Positions 29,015-37,469 of a stretch of DNA of 64,000 bases are shown here, in pieces. Where the stretch lies: the NCBI GenBank assembly GCA_017651225.1, contig JAGCDF010000031.1:1-64000 (forward strand), written 5' to 3'. Every line of letters begins with the position of its first letter. Positions within the stretch are counted from its first letter, which is position 1. The notes beneath the pieces are model-generated. The model was given only the letters and a program-made list of their open reading frames with translations. It did not search any database and was not told the origin of the DNA. Both the position numbers and the translations under genes were made by a program. Source of the stretch: Bacteroidales bacterium. Its GTDB lineage: Bacteria > Bacteroidota > Bacteroidia > Bacteroidales > UBA932.

Positions 29015-29930
29015 TGGCGACCTCCTTCTTTTCTTCCGCGGCCTTGGCGGCCTCGGCGGCTTTCGCCTTGCGGTCGGCGATGCGCTTCTTGACGGCCTCC
29101 TTGTCCAGCTCCTTCGGGAAATTCACCCCGTGGATGGCACCGGTCGGGCAGACCGCTTCGCACTCGCGGCAAAGCTTGCACTTGTTGAAATCAATGTAGG
29201 CCACGTTGTCCGTCACGGTGATGGCGTCGTGCGTACAGGTCTTGGCGCACAGGCCACAGCCGATGCAGGCGTTGGCGCAGGCTTTCTTGGCCGCGGGGCC
29301 CTTATCCTTGTTCATACAGGACACGAATTCGCGCATGCCGCGCGGACCCTTGAGGCGAAGCTCGATGATGTGCTTGGGACAGGCCTTGGCGCAGGCGCCG
29401 CAGGCGGTGCACTTGTCTTCGTCCACGACGGGAAGACCCGTGGCGGGATCCATCGACAGGGCGCCGAACTGGCAGGCGGCCACACAGTCGCCGCAGCCCA
29501 GGCAGCCGAAGGCGCAGCCGGTGTCGCCGCTGTAGAGCGCGGCCTTGACCCGGCAGGACTCCGCGCCGTCGTACTCGTTCGTGCGCGGACGCGCCTCGCA
29601 AGTGCCGTTGCAGCGGACCACGGCCACCTGCGGGGCCTTGGCGGCCACCGTGAAGCCGAGGATGGAAGCCACCTTCTGCATCACCTCGTCACCGCCCACA
29701 GGGCAGTACTGGTTGTCCAGGTTAGGTGCTTTGACCGCCGCATCGGCGAAAGCGCGGCATCCGGCGAAGCCGCAGCCGCCACAGTTGGCGCCGGGCATCA
29801 CCTTCTCCACTTCGTCAATCCGGGGATCCTCCTCGACCTTGAACTTGCGCGCCACCCAGAACAGGATGAGCGCAAGCAGAAGACCCAGGACGGTCAGGAT
29901 GGCGACGGTCCAGATAAAAGTTTGTGTCAT
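29007..29930 (-). CDS. rnfB: Electron transport complex subunit RnfB
   Basis: A 307-residue ferredoxin-like subunit. It has an N-terminal membrane anchor (about 5-25), an Fe-S domain with NCGGCGFAGCRAFADA near residue 50, and several 4Fe-4S motifs (CLGCGDCVAACQ, CTACGACAKACP, CIGCGLCAKTCT, CKLCRECEAVCP). The tail is rich in Ala, Glu and Lys. It is the entry point for electrons from ferredoxin. Its ATG overlaps the rseC stop (TAATG). Confidence 0.96.
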   Translation of the reverse strand: MTQTFIWTVAILTVLGLLLALILFWVARKFKVEEDPRIDEVEKVMPGANCGGCGFAGCRAFADAAVKAPNLDNQYCPVGGDEVMQKVASILGFTVAAKAPQVAVVRCNGTCEARPRTNEYDGAESCRVKAALYSGDTGCAFGCLGCGDCVAACQFGALSMDPATGLPVVDEDKCTACGACAKACPKHIIELRLKGPRGMREFVSCMNKDKGPAAKKACANACIGCGLCAKTCTHDAITVTDNVAYIDFNKCKLCRECEAVCPTGAIHGVNFPKELDKEAVKKRIADRKAKAAEAAKAAEEKKEVANG

Positions 29931-30349
29931 TATGCTTGAATGTTGAATATATATTCATTCCGGAGCCGGCCGCGGAGCAGCCAGATCACCAGGTAGTAGA
30001 GGGCGATGGCGCCGATGGCCAGCAGGCCGGCGAGCAGTTCGGAAGCGCCAGCGGCGAGCGTGCCCAGCAGGGCGGCGACCATGATCAGCAGGGGGATCAC
30101 GTAGGCGAGCCAGACGGCCTTGTGGCCCATCGAGGCCCGCAGGACCACGTTCACTTCCTGGCCCACGCTGTAGTTGTCCCAGCCCCGGGTCGGGAGTTCA
30201 ACCAGCTTGGCCTGGCTGTCGCCCAGGCTGCAAAGCCCCTTGGCGTGGCAGGCGGCGCAGGCCGACTCGGACACGATTTCCACGGTCGTGACTTCCGGCG
30301 TGATCGCGACGATACGGCCGCGATGGGATATTTCGCTACTGGAACTCAT
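29930..30349 (-). CDS. rseC: RseC/MucC-type SoxR-reducing system protein
   Basis: A 139-residue protein with a small soluble N-terminal domain carrying a Cys cluster (CAACHAKGLCSLG, residues 31-43) followed by two membrane segments (about 77-96 and 105-125). This matches the RseC/MucC family, which in many bacteria sits beside rnf/rsx genes. It overlaps the dnaB 3' end by 14 bases and precedes rnfB. Confidence 0.85.
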   Translation of the reverse strand: MSSSSEISHRGRIVAITPEVTTVEIVSESACAACHAKGLCSLGDSQAKLVELPTRGWDNYSVGQEVNVVLRASMGHKAVWLAYVIPLLIMVAALLGTLAAGASELLAGLLAIGAIALYYLVIWLLRGRLRNEYIFNIQA

Positions 30350-31808
30350 TGTTTACCATCGTGTTCATGGCGGAGTCGATGGTCATCGAGCCCGCCCGCA
30401 TATCCAGCGAATCGTCGAGCTCGACGAAGCGGATCTGCTCGCTCTTGAAGAGCATATCGATATCGCAGGTCTCGCCGTTGCGGTGCTTGGCGATGATGAT
30501 CTGCGTCTTCTCTTTGTCTTCGGGATTCTCGCTGAGGCCCACGAAATCCGGGCGATGGATGAAAATCACCATATCGGCGTCCTGCTCGATGGAGCCGGAC
30601 TCGCGCAGGTCGGACAGCTGCGGCTTGCCGCCGCCACCCTGCCGCTGCACGGCCTGGCGGGAGAGCTGGGACAGGGCGATGATCGGCACGTCCAGCTCCT
30701 TGGCCGTGGCCTTGAGCGTACGGGAAATGGCCGCCACCTCCTGCTCGCGCATGCCCTTCAGCTCCGCGGGGCCCTGCATCAGCTGCAGGTAGTCCACGAT
30801 GATGAGGCGCACGCCCTTGTTCTTCACCAGGTTCTTGGCCTTGGTGCGGAACTCCATGAGCGGAAGGCCCGGCGTGTCGTCGATATAGAGCGGCGCCTTG
30901 GACAGCGCCTTGAGTTTGTACTCCAGCTGCTCCCATTCGTAGTCCTCCAGCTTGGCGCCGCCCTTGATCTTGTCGGCCGGCAGGCCGGACTCGGACGTGA
31001 TCAGACGCTTGACCAGCTGGATGGCGGACATTTCGAGCGAGAAGAAGGCGACCGCCATGTGGTGGTCCACCGCGGCGTTGCGCGCCAGGTTGAGCGAGAA
31101 TGCCGTCTTACCCACGGAGGGGCGGGCCGCCAGGATGATCAGGTCGGACTTCTGCCAGCCCATCGTGATGCGGTCGATGCTGTAGAAGCCGCAGGGCACG
31201 CCGTTCAGGCCGGTATTGCCCTGCATCTCCTGGATGTCCGACATCGCGATGTTGATCAGGCTGCCGATGTCCTGCACTTCGCGGCGGACATTGCTCTGGA
31301 TGGCGTCGTAGACCTTGCTCTGCGCCTTGTCGATCAGGTCGTCCACCTTGATCGAGTCGTCGAACGAATCCCGCAGGATGTCGTACGAGGCGGAGATCAG
31401 GTCGCGCTGGATCGTCTTCTGCTTGAGGATCTTGACGTAGTACTCGATGTGCGCGGCGGAGCCCACCTTCTCGGAGAGGTTCGCCAGCACGACGGTGCCG
31501 CCCACGGCCTCCAGGTTGCCCTGGGCCTTGAGCTCGCTGCTCACCGTGATGATGTCGACCGAGGTGTGGTCCGTCACGAGACGGGACATGGCCTCGAAGA
31601 TCATCCGGTGCTTGGGATCATAGAAACAGTTGGGGGTGAGCTCCTCCATCGCGAGGTCCACACAGGACGGCTCCAGCAGCATCGCACCCAGGACGGCCTC
31701 CTCGACATCGGGGGCCTGGGGCGGCTTGTTGCCGATCTCCATGCCGAGCGTCTCGAGGTTGACCGTCTGGTCTTTCTTGCGGGGAGTGCCGGGCCGTTGT
31801 GCAGCCAT
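30336..31808 (-). CDS. dnaB: Replicative DNA helicase DnaB
   Basis: A 490-residue hexameric helicase. The N-terminal domain begins at PPQAPDVEEAVLGAMLLEPS; the RecA-like domain has Walker A ARPSVGKTAFSLNLA near residue 228 and Walker B LIIVDYLQLMQGP near 337. It unwinds DNA at the replication fork. Two bases follow the zinc-ribbon gene, and its end overlaps rseC, so a core replication gene heads the rnf transcript. Confidence 0.97.
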   Translation of the reverse strand: MAAQRPGTPRKKDQTVNLETLGMEIGNKPPQAPDVEEAVLGAMLLEPSCVDLAMEELTPNCFYDPKHRMIFEAMSRLVTDHTSVDIITVSSELKAQGNLEAVGGTVVLANLSEKVGSAAHIEYYVKILKQKTIQRDLISASYDILRDSFDDSIKVDDLIDKAQSKVYDAIQSNVRREVQDIGSLINIAMSDIQEMQGNTGLNGVPCGFYSIDRITMGWQKSDLIILAARPSVGKTAFSLNLARNAAVDHHMAVAFFSLEMSAIQLVKRLITSESGLPADKIKGGAKLEDYEWEQLEYKLKALSKAPLYIDDTPGLPLMEFRTKAKNLVKNKGVRLIIVDYLQLMQGPAELKGMREQEVAAISRTLKATAKELDVPIIALSQLSRQAVQRQGGGGKPQLSDLRESGSIEQDADMVIFIHRPDFVGLSENPEDKEKTQIIIAKHRNGETCDIDMLFKSEQIRFVELDDSLDMRAGSMTIDSAMNTMVNNEFQ

Positions 31809-31810
31809 CG

Positions 31811-32644
31811 CTAGATCTCAGGATTCACGATGATGCGTCCGCAGTGCTCGCAGATGACGAGCTTCTTGCCGGAAGCGATGTCGAGGATGCGCTGCGGGGT
31901 GATGGTGTGGAAGCAACCGCCACAGGCGTCACCGTAGGTGCCGTCGTCGTTCTTCGGGAACAGCGTCACCACGGCGAGGTGGTTGTGCGCGTTGCCGCGG
32001 ATACGCTCGTAGGCGCTCAGGGTGCGCTCGTCGATCTTGGCGGCGCAGGCGCTGCGCTTGGCCTGGAGCACCTTCTCCTCCTTGGCGGTGGACTCCACGA
32101 TCGTGGCCAGCTCTTCCTGCTTGGCCTTGAGGTCCTCCTCGCGGATGAGGATGCGGTCGGCGATGCGCTCGCGGTCGAGCTTGCGCTCTTCGATGGCGGC
32201 GCGGGCGTCGGTGATGTTCTTCTCCGCGATGGCGCGGAGCAGGCCCTGGTTCTCCAGTTCCTTGTTGATGGAATCGAACTCGCGGCTGTTGGAGATGTTC
32301 TCCAGCTGGCTGCGGTATTTCTCAATCTCGGCGTCCAGCTCGACGATCTGCTTGTTGGCGTTGTCGATGGTGGCGTTGTAGCCCTCGATCATCTGTCCGA
32401 TCTTGTCGGACTTGGCGCGCAGGCCGGCCAGTTCCTCCTCGAGGATGGCGACCTCGGCGGGCAGCTCGCCGCGCAGGTGGACCAACTCGTCGATGGCGAC
32501 GTCGGCCTCCTGCAGTTCGTAAAGGACTTTGAGTTTCTCCTGCGTGCTCTGCTCAGTCTCCGCAAAGTTCTTACGCAGCGAGACAAAAGTCTCCCGCTCG
32601 TCAATCGGAGTCGGCACTTTCGTTGTTTTCTTGGTGGTAGCCAT
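31811..32644 (-). CDS. Zinc-ribbon coiled-coil protein (COG1579)
   Basis: A 277-residue protein. A long coiled coil covers about residues 35-200, then a C4 zinc ribbon with CGGC and CEHC near the C-terminus (GDACGGCFHTITP; LVICEHCGRIIVNPE). Such proteins are thought to bind nucleic acid; their role is unsettled. It begins the dnaB-rnf transcript, with a TAACTTTG box upstream at 32688-32695. Confidence 0.9.
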   Translation of the reverse strand: MATTKKTTKVPTPIDERETFVSLRKNFAETEQSTQEKLKVLYELQEADVAIDELVHLRGELPAEVAILEEELAGLRAKSDKIGQMIEGYNATIDNANKQIVELDAEIEKYRSQLENISNSREFDSINKELENQGLLRAIAEKNITDARAAIEERKLDRERIADRILIREEDLKAKQEELATIVESTAKEEKVLQAKRSACAAKIDERTLSAYERIRGNAHNHLAVVTLFPKNDDGTYGDACGGCFHTITPQRILDIASGKKLVICEHCGRIIVNPEI

Positions 32645-32687
32645 ATATGCTTTCTAGATGTTTATTACTTCGTAATATTACAAACTG

Positions 32688-32695
32688 CAAAGTTA
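32688..32695 (-). promoter_or_regulatory. -7 box for the zinc-ribbon/dnaB/rnf transcript
   Basis: The minus strand reads TAACTTTG, 43 bases before the ATG at 32644. It overlaps the last codon of the MerR gene upstream. An ATTAC/GTAAT inverted repeat lies in the leader. Confidence 0.55.
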
Positions 32696-33013
32696 GGAAA
32701 TATTTTTCTTAATCTCCACAAGTTGGGCGCGGATTTCCTTCAGGGATTCGAGGGCTTTGACGCTCTTGTCCACGGGGCGCCGGTCACCCGCCAGCTGGAT
32801 GGCGGCACCTTCCAGGGTCAGGCCCTTGTCCTTGACCAGATGGTGGATCTGCTTGAAGGTCTCCACATCGTCGGCGGTGAACTGCCGGTTGCCCTTGGCG
32901 TTGCGCTTGGGCTTGATGAATTTCGGGAAAGAGTTGGACCAGAAACGGACCAGGGACACGGACTCACCCAGGATCCCAGCCACTTCACCGATCGAATAAT
33001 ACAGTTTCTCCAT
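32693..33013 (-). CDS. MerR-family transcriptional regulator
   Basis: A 106-residue protein with an N-terminal MerR winged-helix domain (YSIGEVAGILGESVSLVRFW; KRNAKGNRQFTADDVETF) and a short helical tail. No effector-binding domain or Cys ligands are present. Such short MerR proteins are common next to M23 peptidase genes in Bacteroidota. It starts 4 bases after the second M23 gene and is probably cotranscribed with both. Confidence 0.9.
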   Translation of the reverse strand: MEKLYYSIGEVAGILGESVSLVRFWSNSFPKFIKPKRNAKGNRQFTADDVETFKQIHHLVKDKGLTLEGAAIQLAGDRRPVDKSVKALESLKEIRAQLVEIKKNIS

Positions 33014-33017
33014 ATGA

Positions 33018-33977
33018 TTAATCCATTGATTGCAAAGTGCTTATCGACATGTAGAGCATATTCACGTATTCCGTCGGGCTGACGGAGGCGAAGAAGAAGC
33101 CCACCGGGTCCTTCGCGATGCCGTTCCGGCGCACCTCGTAGTGCAGGTGCGGGGCGAAGGCCTGGCCGGACATACCCACGGTGCCGATCTTGTCACCGGC
33201 GCGCACCGGCTGCCCGACATAGACGTTGATGCTCTCCAGATGCCCGTAGACCGTCTCGAATCCGCCCGCGTGGGTGATCCGCACCACCCGGCCCAGGCCC
33301 TTCCGGTACACCTCGGCCGAGGTCACCGTTCCGTCTGCGGCGGCCAGCACGGGCGTGCCGCGCGTGACGATGAGGTCCAGGCCCTCGTGGTACACGTAGG
33401 CCTTGTAGAAAGGATTCATCTTGCGGCCCGCGGACGCGCCCACCTGCGGGTAAGTGATGTTCGCGATGGGAAGGCTCATCGGCGGGAGCACGAAAGCGGT
33501 GTCGGAGAGCGCCTTGAAGATGCGCTCGAAGGTCTCGTCGACCACCCGGCTCTGATTCATCAGCGCCTCCGCCTTGTCGCCGGTGTAGGCGGTCAGCCGG
33601 GACTCGGGGATGGTGTCGGCGGCGCTGATCGCGTTGGCACGGTCCAGCGGGTCCAGCATCGGCGCGCCGGGAGAATGGAACACCAGCGAGTAGATGTCGT
33701 TGTCCTTGTGCTGGAGGTTGGCGATGGCGTCGCCCAGCAGTTCCTCCCGCTTTTCGAGGTTGGAGTAGAGCCGCTCGTACATCCGGATTTCACGGCGCAG
33801 ACGCCGCTCGGTGTCCGTCCGGAACACCACCGTGAACGCCAGGTAGGCCAGCACCGCCAGCGTGAAGGTCAGGACCATGTAGACCAACAGCGTGAGCACG
33901 GTCCGCCCGATCTTGCGCGGCACCTGTCCGAAATGGAAGTTCTCGGTATCGAATATGAACAATCCGCGTTTACCCAT
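33018..33977 (-). CDS. M23 family metallopeptidase (LytM-type), second of a pair
   Basis: A 319-residue protein with one membrane segment (about residues 25-52), a coiled-coil stretch (about 58-85) and a C-terminal peptidase_M23 domain. Zinc ligands are visible: His and Asp in YHEGLDLIV and His in APHLHYEV, with VYGHLES between. It would hydrolyse or regulate hydrolysis of peptidoglycan. The ATG at 33977 overlaps the previous gene's end by 8 bases. Confidence 0.92.
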   Translation of the reverse strand: MGKRGLFIFDTENFHFGQVPRKIGRTVLTLLVYMVLTFTLAVLAYLAFTVVFRTDTERRLRREIRMYERLYSNLEKREELLGDAIANLQHKDNDIYSLVFHSPGAPMLDPLDRANAISAADTIPESRLTAYTGDKAEALMNQSRVVDETFERIFKALSDTAFVLPPMSLPIANITYPQVGASAGRKMNPFYKAYVYHEGLDLIVTRGTPVLAAADGTVTSAEVYRKGLGRVVRITHAGGFETVYGHLESINVYVGQPVRAGDKIGTVGMSGQAFAPHLHYEVRRNGIAKDPVGFFFASVSPTEYVNMLYMSISTLQSMD

Positions 33978-34992
33978 TGCCCTTCTTGCTGCGCCGGAGC
34001 AGCTCCGTCGTACTGGTCCGCTTGCCGACCGGCGACTCATCCTTGCGGGTGCCGATCATCGCGCGGTATTCGTCCAGCGGCATGTTGAAATCCATGAAGT
34101 TCATCGGGTTCACCCGGTTCTCGCGATAGATCACCTCGTAGTGGAGGTGCGGGCCGGTGGACTTGCCCGTCGAGCCGATGTTGCCGATCTGGTCGCCCCG
34201 GTGCACCTGCATCCCGACGACCACGGTGATGACGCTGAGGTGCGCGTAGCGGGTCTGGTAGCCGTAGCCGTGGTCGATGATGATCTGGTTGCCGTAGCCG
34301 TTGCCGTTGAATTCCGCCAGGATCACCTTGCCGTCGCCGGTGGCATAGACCGGCGTACCGAGGGCTCCGGCCATATCCTGGCCGCCGTGCGACTCGCCGC
34401 CGCCGTACACGGGGTCCGTCCGGTAGCCGAAGCCGCTGGACAGGTGGACGACGTTGGGATCGGGCAGCACCGGCGGCACGCTCGGCACGCAGGCGAGCAT
34501 GTCGCCCGCCGTGCGGGCCAGGCCGCCCACTTCATCCAGCGCCTTGCTCTGGATGTAGGCGCGCTTGGTCATATGGTCCAGCCGGCGCACCGTCCAGGCC
34601 AGCGAAGAGTTCTTGCCGAGCAGGTCCAGTTCCACGTAGCGGTTGATGCCGCCCAGGCCGGAATTCTTCACGGCGTCCGGGATTTCTCCCAGGCCGTAGA
34701 TGGACCGGTACACCTGGTCGTCCCGCTGCTCGATGCCCGTCAGGGTGCGGTCGTAGATGTCCAGCCGGTTGGAGAGCACTTCCAGCCGCGCCTCCCACGA
34801 CGCCGCGCGCCGCTTGAGCATCGCGGTCCGGGGAAGGTCCCAGTGGAAAACGGCCGTGTAGAGCCAGAAGTACAGAAACACGAATCCCGCGGCGACCAGG
34901 ACGGCCACCGTCAGACGGAGAGGCTTGATGTAACGGGGATCTTCCCGCTCTTCATACAACAGCGTCTCGGGATTGAGAATATACTTGGGCAT
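33970..34992 (-). CDS. M23 family metallopeptidase (LytM-type), first of a pair
   Basis: A 340-residue protein with one membrane segment (about 30-50), a coiled-coil stretch (about 60-85) and an M23 domain with intact ligands (SHGGQDMAG, RYAHLS, GPHLHYEV). It is paralogous to the next gene and cotranscribed with it. The start at 34992 lies 7 bases from a TATCTTTG box, so the mRNA is probably nearly leaderless. Confidence 0.93.
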   Translation of the reverse strand: MPKYILNPETLLYEEREDPRYIKPLRLTVAVLVAAGFVFLYFWLYTAVFHWDLPRTAMLKRRAASWEARLEVLSNRLDIYDRTLTGIEQRDDQVYRSIYGLGEIPDAVKNSGLGGINRYVELDLLGKNSSLAWTVRRLDHMTKRAYIQSKALDEVGGLARTAGDMLACVPSVPPVLPDPNVVHLSSGFGYRTDPVYGGGESHGGQDMAGALGTPVYATGDGKVILAEFNGNGYGNQIIIDHGYGYQTRYAHLSVITVVVGMQVHRGDQIGNIGSTGKSTGPHLHYEVIYRENRVNPMNFMDFNMPLDEYRAMIGTRKDESPVGKRTSTTELLRRSKKGNG

Positions 34993-34999
34993 GGGAATG

Positions 35000-35007
35000 C
35001 AAAGATA
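35000..35007 (-). promoter_or_regulatory. -7 box for the M23 peptidase operon
   Basis: The minus strand reads TATCTTTG, ending 7 bases before the ATG at 34992. Confidence 0.6.
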
Positions 35008-35036
35008 CTCATTTTTTGCAAATTACCCACACTTAC

Positions 35037-37454
35037 CTAAAGAAGGGCCTTCCAGGACTCGGGGTCGCGGAAACCCTTGAGGAATTCGGCGACGGGCATC
35101 TTCTTTTTGCCGGCGAGCTGGACTTCGGTGAGAGCGAGTGCGCCGTCGGCGGTGGCGACGGCGAGCCAGGACTTGCCGTCGGAGAGGACGGTGCCCGGCG
35201 CGGCGTGGAGGTCGGAGCGCTTTTCGGTGCGGTAGATCTTCAAAGAGAGAGATCCTTCGCTTCGCTCAGGATGACAGGAAGAAAGCTCGGTGAAGGCGGC
35301 GGGGTACGGGGAGAGGCCGCGGACGAGGTTGTAGATCTCTTCGGTGGGGCGGTTCCAGTCGATGCGGCAGAGCTCTTTGGTGAGCTTCGGCGCGGGGCGG
35401 AGCTCCTCCGATCCCTGGATGAAGGAGCGCTGCACGCGCAGCTCGACGTTGTGCTGGATCAGGGCCTCGACGGTCTGCAGGACCAGGTCGGCGCCGATCT
35501 CCATCAGCTCGTCGTGCAGCTCGCCGGCCGTCTCGTCCGGCCGGATGCGGCACTCCTGACGGAAGATGATGCCGCCGGTGTCGATGTCCTTGTCGATCAT
35601 GAAGGTGGTCACACCCGACATCCGCTCGCCGTTGATGACGGCCCAGTTGATCGGGGCGGCGCCGCGGTACTGCGGCAACAGGGCCGCGTGGAGGTTGAAG
35701 GTGCCGAGTTTCGGCATCGACCAGACCTCCTCGGGGAGCATGCGGAAGGCCACGACGACGAACATGTCGGCCTTCCAGGCGCGCAGCGCTTCGAGGAATT
35801 CCGGGTCCTTCAGCTTGACCGGCTGGAGGACCGGGATGCCGTGCGCGACGGCGTATTGCTTGACCGCGCTCTCGTTCACCTTGAGGCCGCGCCCGGCGGG
35901 CTTGTCGGCCACGGTGACCACGCCCACGACCTTGTAGCCGGCCTGGACGAGGGTGTCCAGCGGCGCCACGGCGAATTCGGGCGTGCCCATGTAAACGATG
36001 CGGATGGGGTGGAAGAGGCGCGCGACCTTGCTCTTGAGCCGGCGCCACCAGGTGGTGAATTGATCCATGTTGAAGAGTTCGGCGTCCCGCATCGCCTTCC
36101 AGGTGAAGAAGACGCCGATGGGGGCGATGACGGCAGCGGATATGAACACGCCGATGGGCGTCTCCACGGCGCCGTCGCGCGCCAGCTTGCTGCCGGAAAT
36201 GTTGATGACGTAGTACAGGACGAAGAAGAGCACGGAGATGATGAGGCTCACCCCGAGTCCCCCGCGCTTGCTCTTCACGAGCGCGCCCAGCGGGGCGCCG
36301 ATGAAGAAGAGCAGGAAGCAGGCCAGCCCCTGCCCGTATTTCTCCAGGAAGGAGAGGTCGGACTGGCGCAGGTTGTAGGCCTTGTCGTAGGTGTTGAAGC
36401 GGAAGCTGTTGATGTCGCTGTTGAAGCGCGCCACGTTGTCAGCCGCCCGGATGCGGGCCTGCGCGGCGGCGTCCGGCCCGTCCCAGTGCAGGTATTCCGG
36501 ACTCGAGAAGTAGCTCCGGTCCGGGTTGTAGAAGGCCGTATCCAGCTGCTTGATCTGCTGGAAGGCGGTATTGTGCCGGACCATCTTGTAGTTCACATTG
36601 TGGATCGAGTCCAGCTCGTGCCGCAGCGAGTCGCTCAGGTGCCGCAGTTCGGCCATCTGCTTGGATTTGATGGCGTCGTCGAAACGGGCGGAGTCCGACT
36701 TCTCGAAGGAGTAGTTCTTCAGCGGGATCAGCAGCTCCTGCCGGGCGAAGTCGATGTGCTGCAGGACCAGGCTCGTGTCGTTGTAGCGCAGGGTGTTGTC
36801 CTCGCGGTAGGTGGAGCCGTGGAAGAGCGTGAAGGTCAGGTATTCCTTGCTCTTGGCCAGCTTCAGGATGGCGGAATCCGCCATCGTCACGGAGATGTTG
36901 CCCTTGTGCGCCGTGTGGTCGTAGACCTGCACGTCGTAGAGCATCTTGGTCACCTTGTCCTGGTCGCCCACCCGGAGGATGTAGCCGTCGATGCCGTTGT
37001 AGAACGTTCCCGGTGGGATCTTGATCTCGTCCTTGGTGCGGGCGATGTCGTCGCGCAGGGTGTAGATCTCGTTGAAGGCGTGCGGGACCAGCCTGGAGCA
37101 GACCAGGTAGGTGCCGCCGGCGATGATGGCCGCGGCGACGGCGAGCGGCGCCATGACGCGGCCGACGGAGATGCCGGCGGCGCGGATGGCCATCAGCTCG
37201 CTGCGCTCGGCGAGCTGGCCGACCGTCATGGTGGAGGCCAGCAGCGTGGCGAGCGGCAGGGCGAGCGGGAGGGCGAGGCTGCACACGCCCCAGAACAGGA
37301 ATTCCAGGATGGTGCGGATGCCCAGGCCCTTGCCCACGAGCTCGTCGATGTAGAGCCAGAGGGTCTGCATGGCCAGGATGAAGACTACGATGAGGAGGAT
37401 CGCGACGAACGGTCCGATGAACGACTTCAATATGAAGCGGTCGAGCTTCTTCAT
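35037..37454 (-). CDS. Fusion of LptF/LptG-type permease with methionyl-tRNA formyltransferase
   Basis: One uninterrupted 805-codon frame. Residues 1 to about 465 form an LptF/LptG (YjgP/YjgQ) permease: three N-terminal membrane segments (about 13-32, 50-75, 100-120), a periplasmic jellyroll region (about 130-360) and three C-terminal segments (about 375-455). Residues about 484-805 form a full-length Fmt: RIVYMGTPEFAVAPLD, the formyl-donor site region LHAALLPQYRGAAPINWAVI, and a C-terminal OB-type domain. No stop and no usual Fmt initiator Met separates them (HPIRIVYMG); an internal Met463 (ATG at 36068) is the only plausible separate start. Both termini of LptF/G are cytoplasmic, so Fmt would be on the right side of the membrane. 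A REP-type element lies in frame in the Fmt part. It follows alaS by 15 bases. Confidence 0.9.
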   Translation of the reverse strand: MKKLDRFILKSFIGPFVAILLIVVFILAMQTLWLYIDELVGKGLGIRTILEFLFWGVCSLALPLALPLATLLASTMTVGQLAERSELMAIRAAGISVGRVMAPLAVAAAIIAGGTYLVCSRLVPHAFNEIYTLRDDIARTKDEIKIPPGTFYNGIDGYILRVGDQDKVTKMLYDVQVYDHTAHKGNISVTMADSAILKLAKSKEYLTFTLFHGSTYREDNTLRYNDTSLVLQHIDFARQELLIPLKNYSFEKSDSARFDDAIKSKQMAELRHLSDSLRHELDSIHNVNYKMVRHNTAFQQIKQLDTAFYNPDRSYFSSPEYLHWDGPDAAAQARIRAADNVARFNSDINSFRFNTYDKAYNLRQSDLSFLEKYGQGLACFLLFFIGAPLGALVKSKRGGLGVSLIISVLFFVLYYVINISGSKLARDGAVETPIGVFISAAVIAPIGVFFTWKAMRDAELFNMDQFTTWWRRLKSKVARLFHPIRIVYMGTPEFAVAPLDTLVQAGYKVVGVVTVADKPAGRGLKVNESAVKQYAVAHGIPVLQPVKLKDPEFLEALRAWKADMFVVVAFRMLPEEVWSMPKLGTFNLHAALLPQYRGAAPINWAVINGERMSGVTTFMIDKDIDTGGIIFRQECRIRPDETAGELHDELMEIGADLVLQTVEALIQHNVELRVQRSFIQGSEELRPAPKLTKELCRIDWNRPTEEIYNLVRGLSPYPAAFTELSSCHPERSEGSLSLKIYRTEKRSDLHAAPGTVLSDGKSWLAVATADGALALTEVQLAGKKKMPVAEFLKGFRDPESWKALL
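35251..35275 (-). repeat. REP-like element inserted in frame in the fmt part
   Basis: On the minus strand this begins GTCATCCTGAGCGAAGCGAA and continues to GGATC, the form of a repeat found in many unrelated bacterial genomes. Translated in the gene's frame it gives CHPERSEGS. It sits between AAFTELS and SLKIYRTEK in the Fmt C-terminal domain, where relatives carry an unrelated loop. Confidence 0.75.
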
Positions 37455-37469
37455 CCTGGCGGAAAATGC

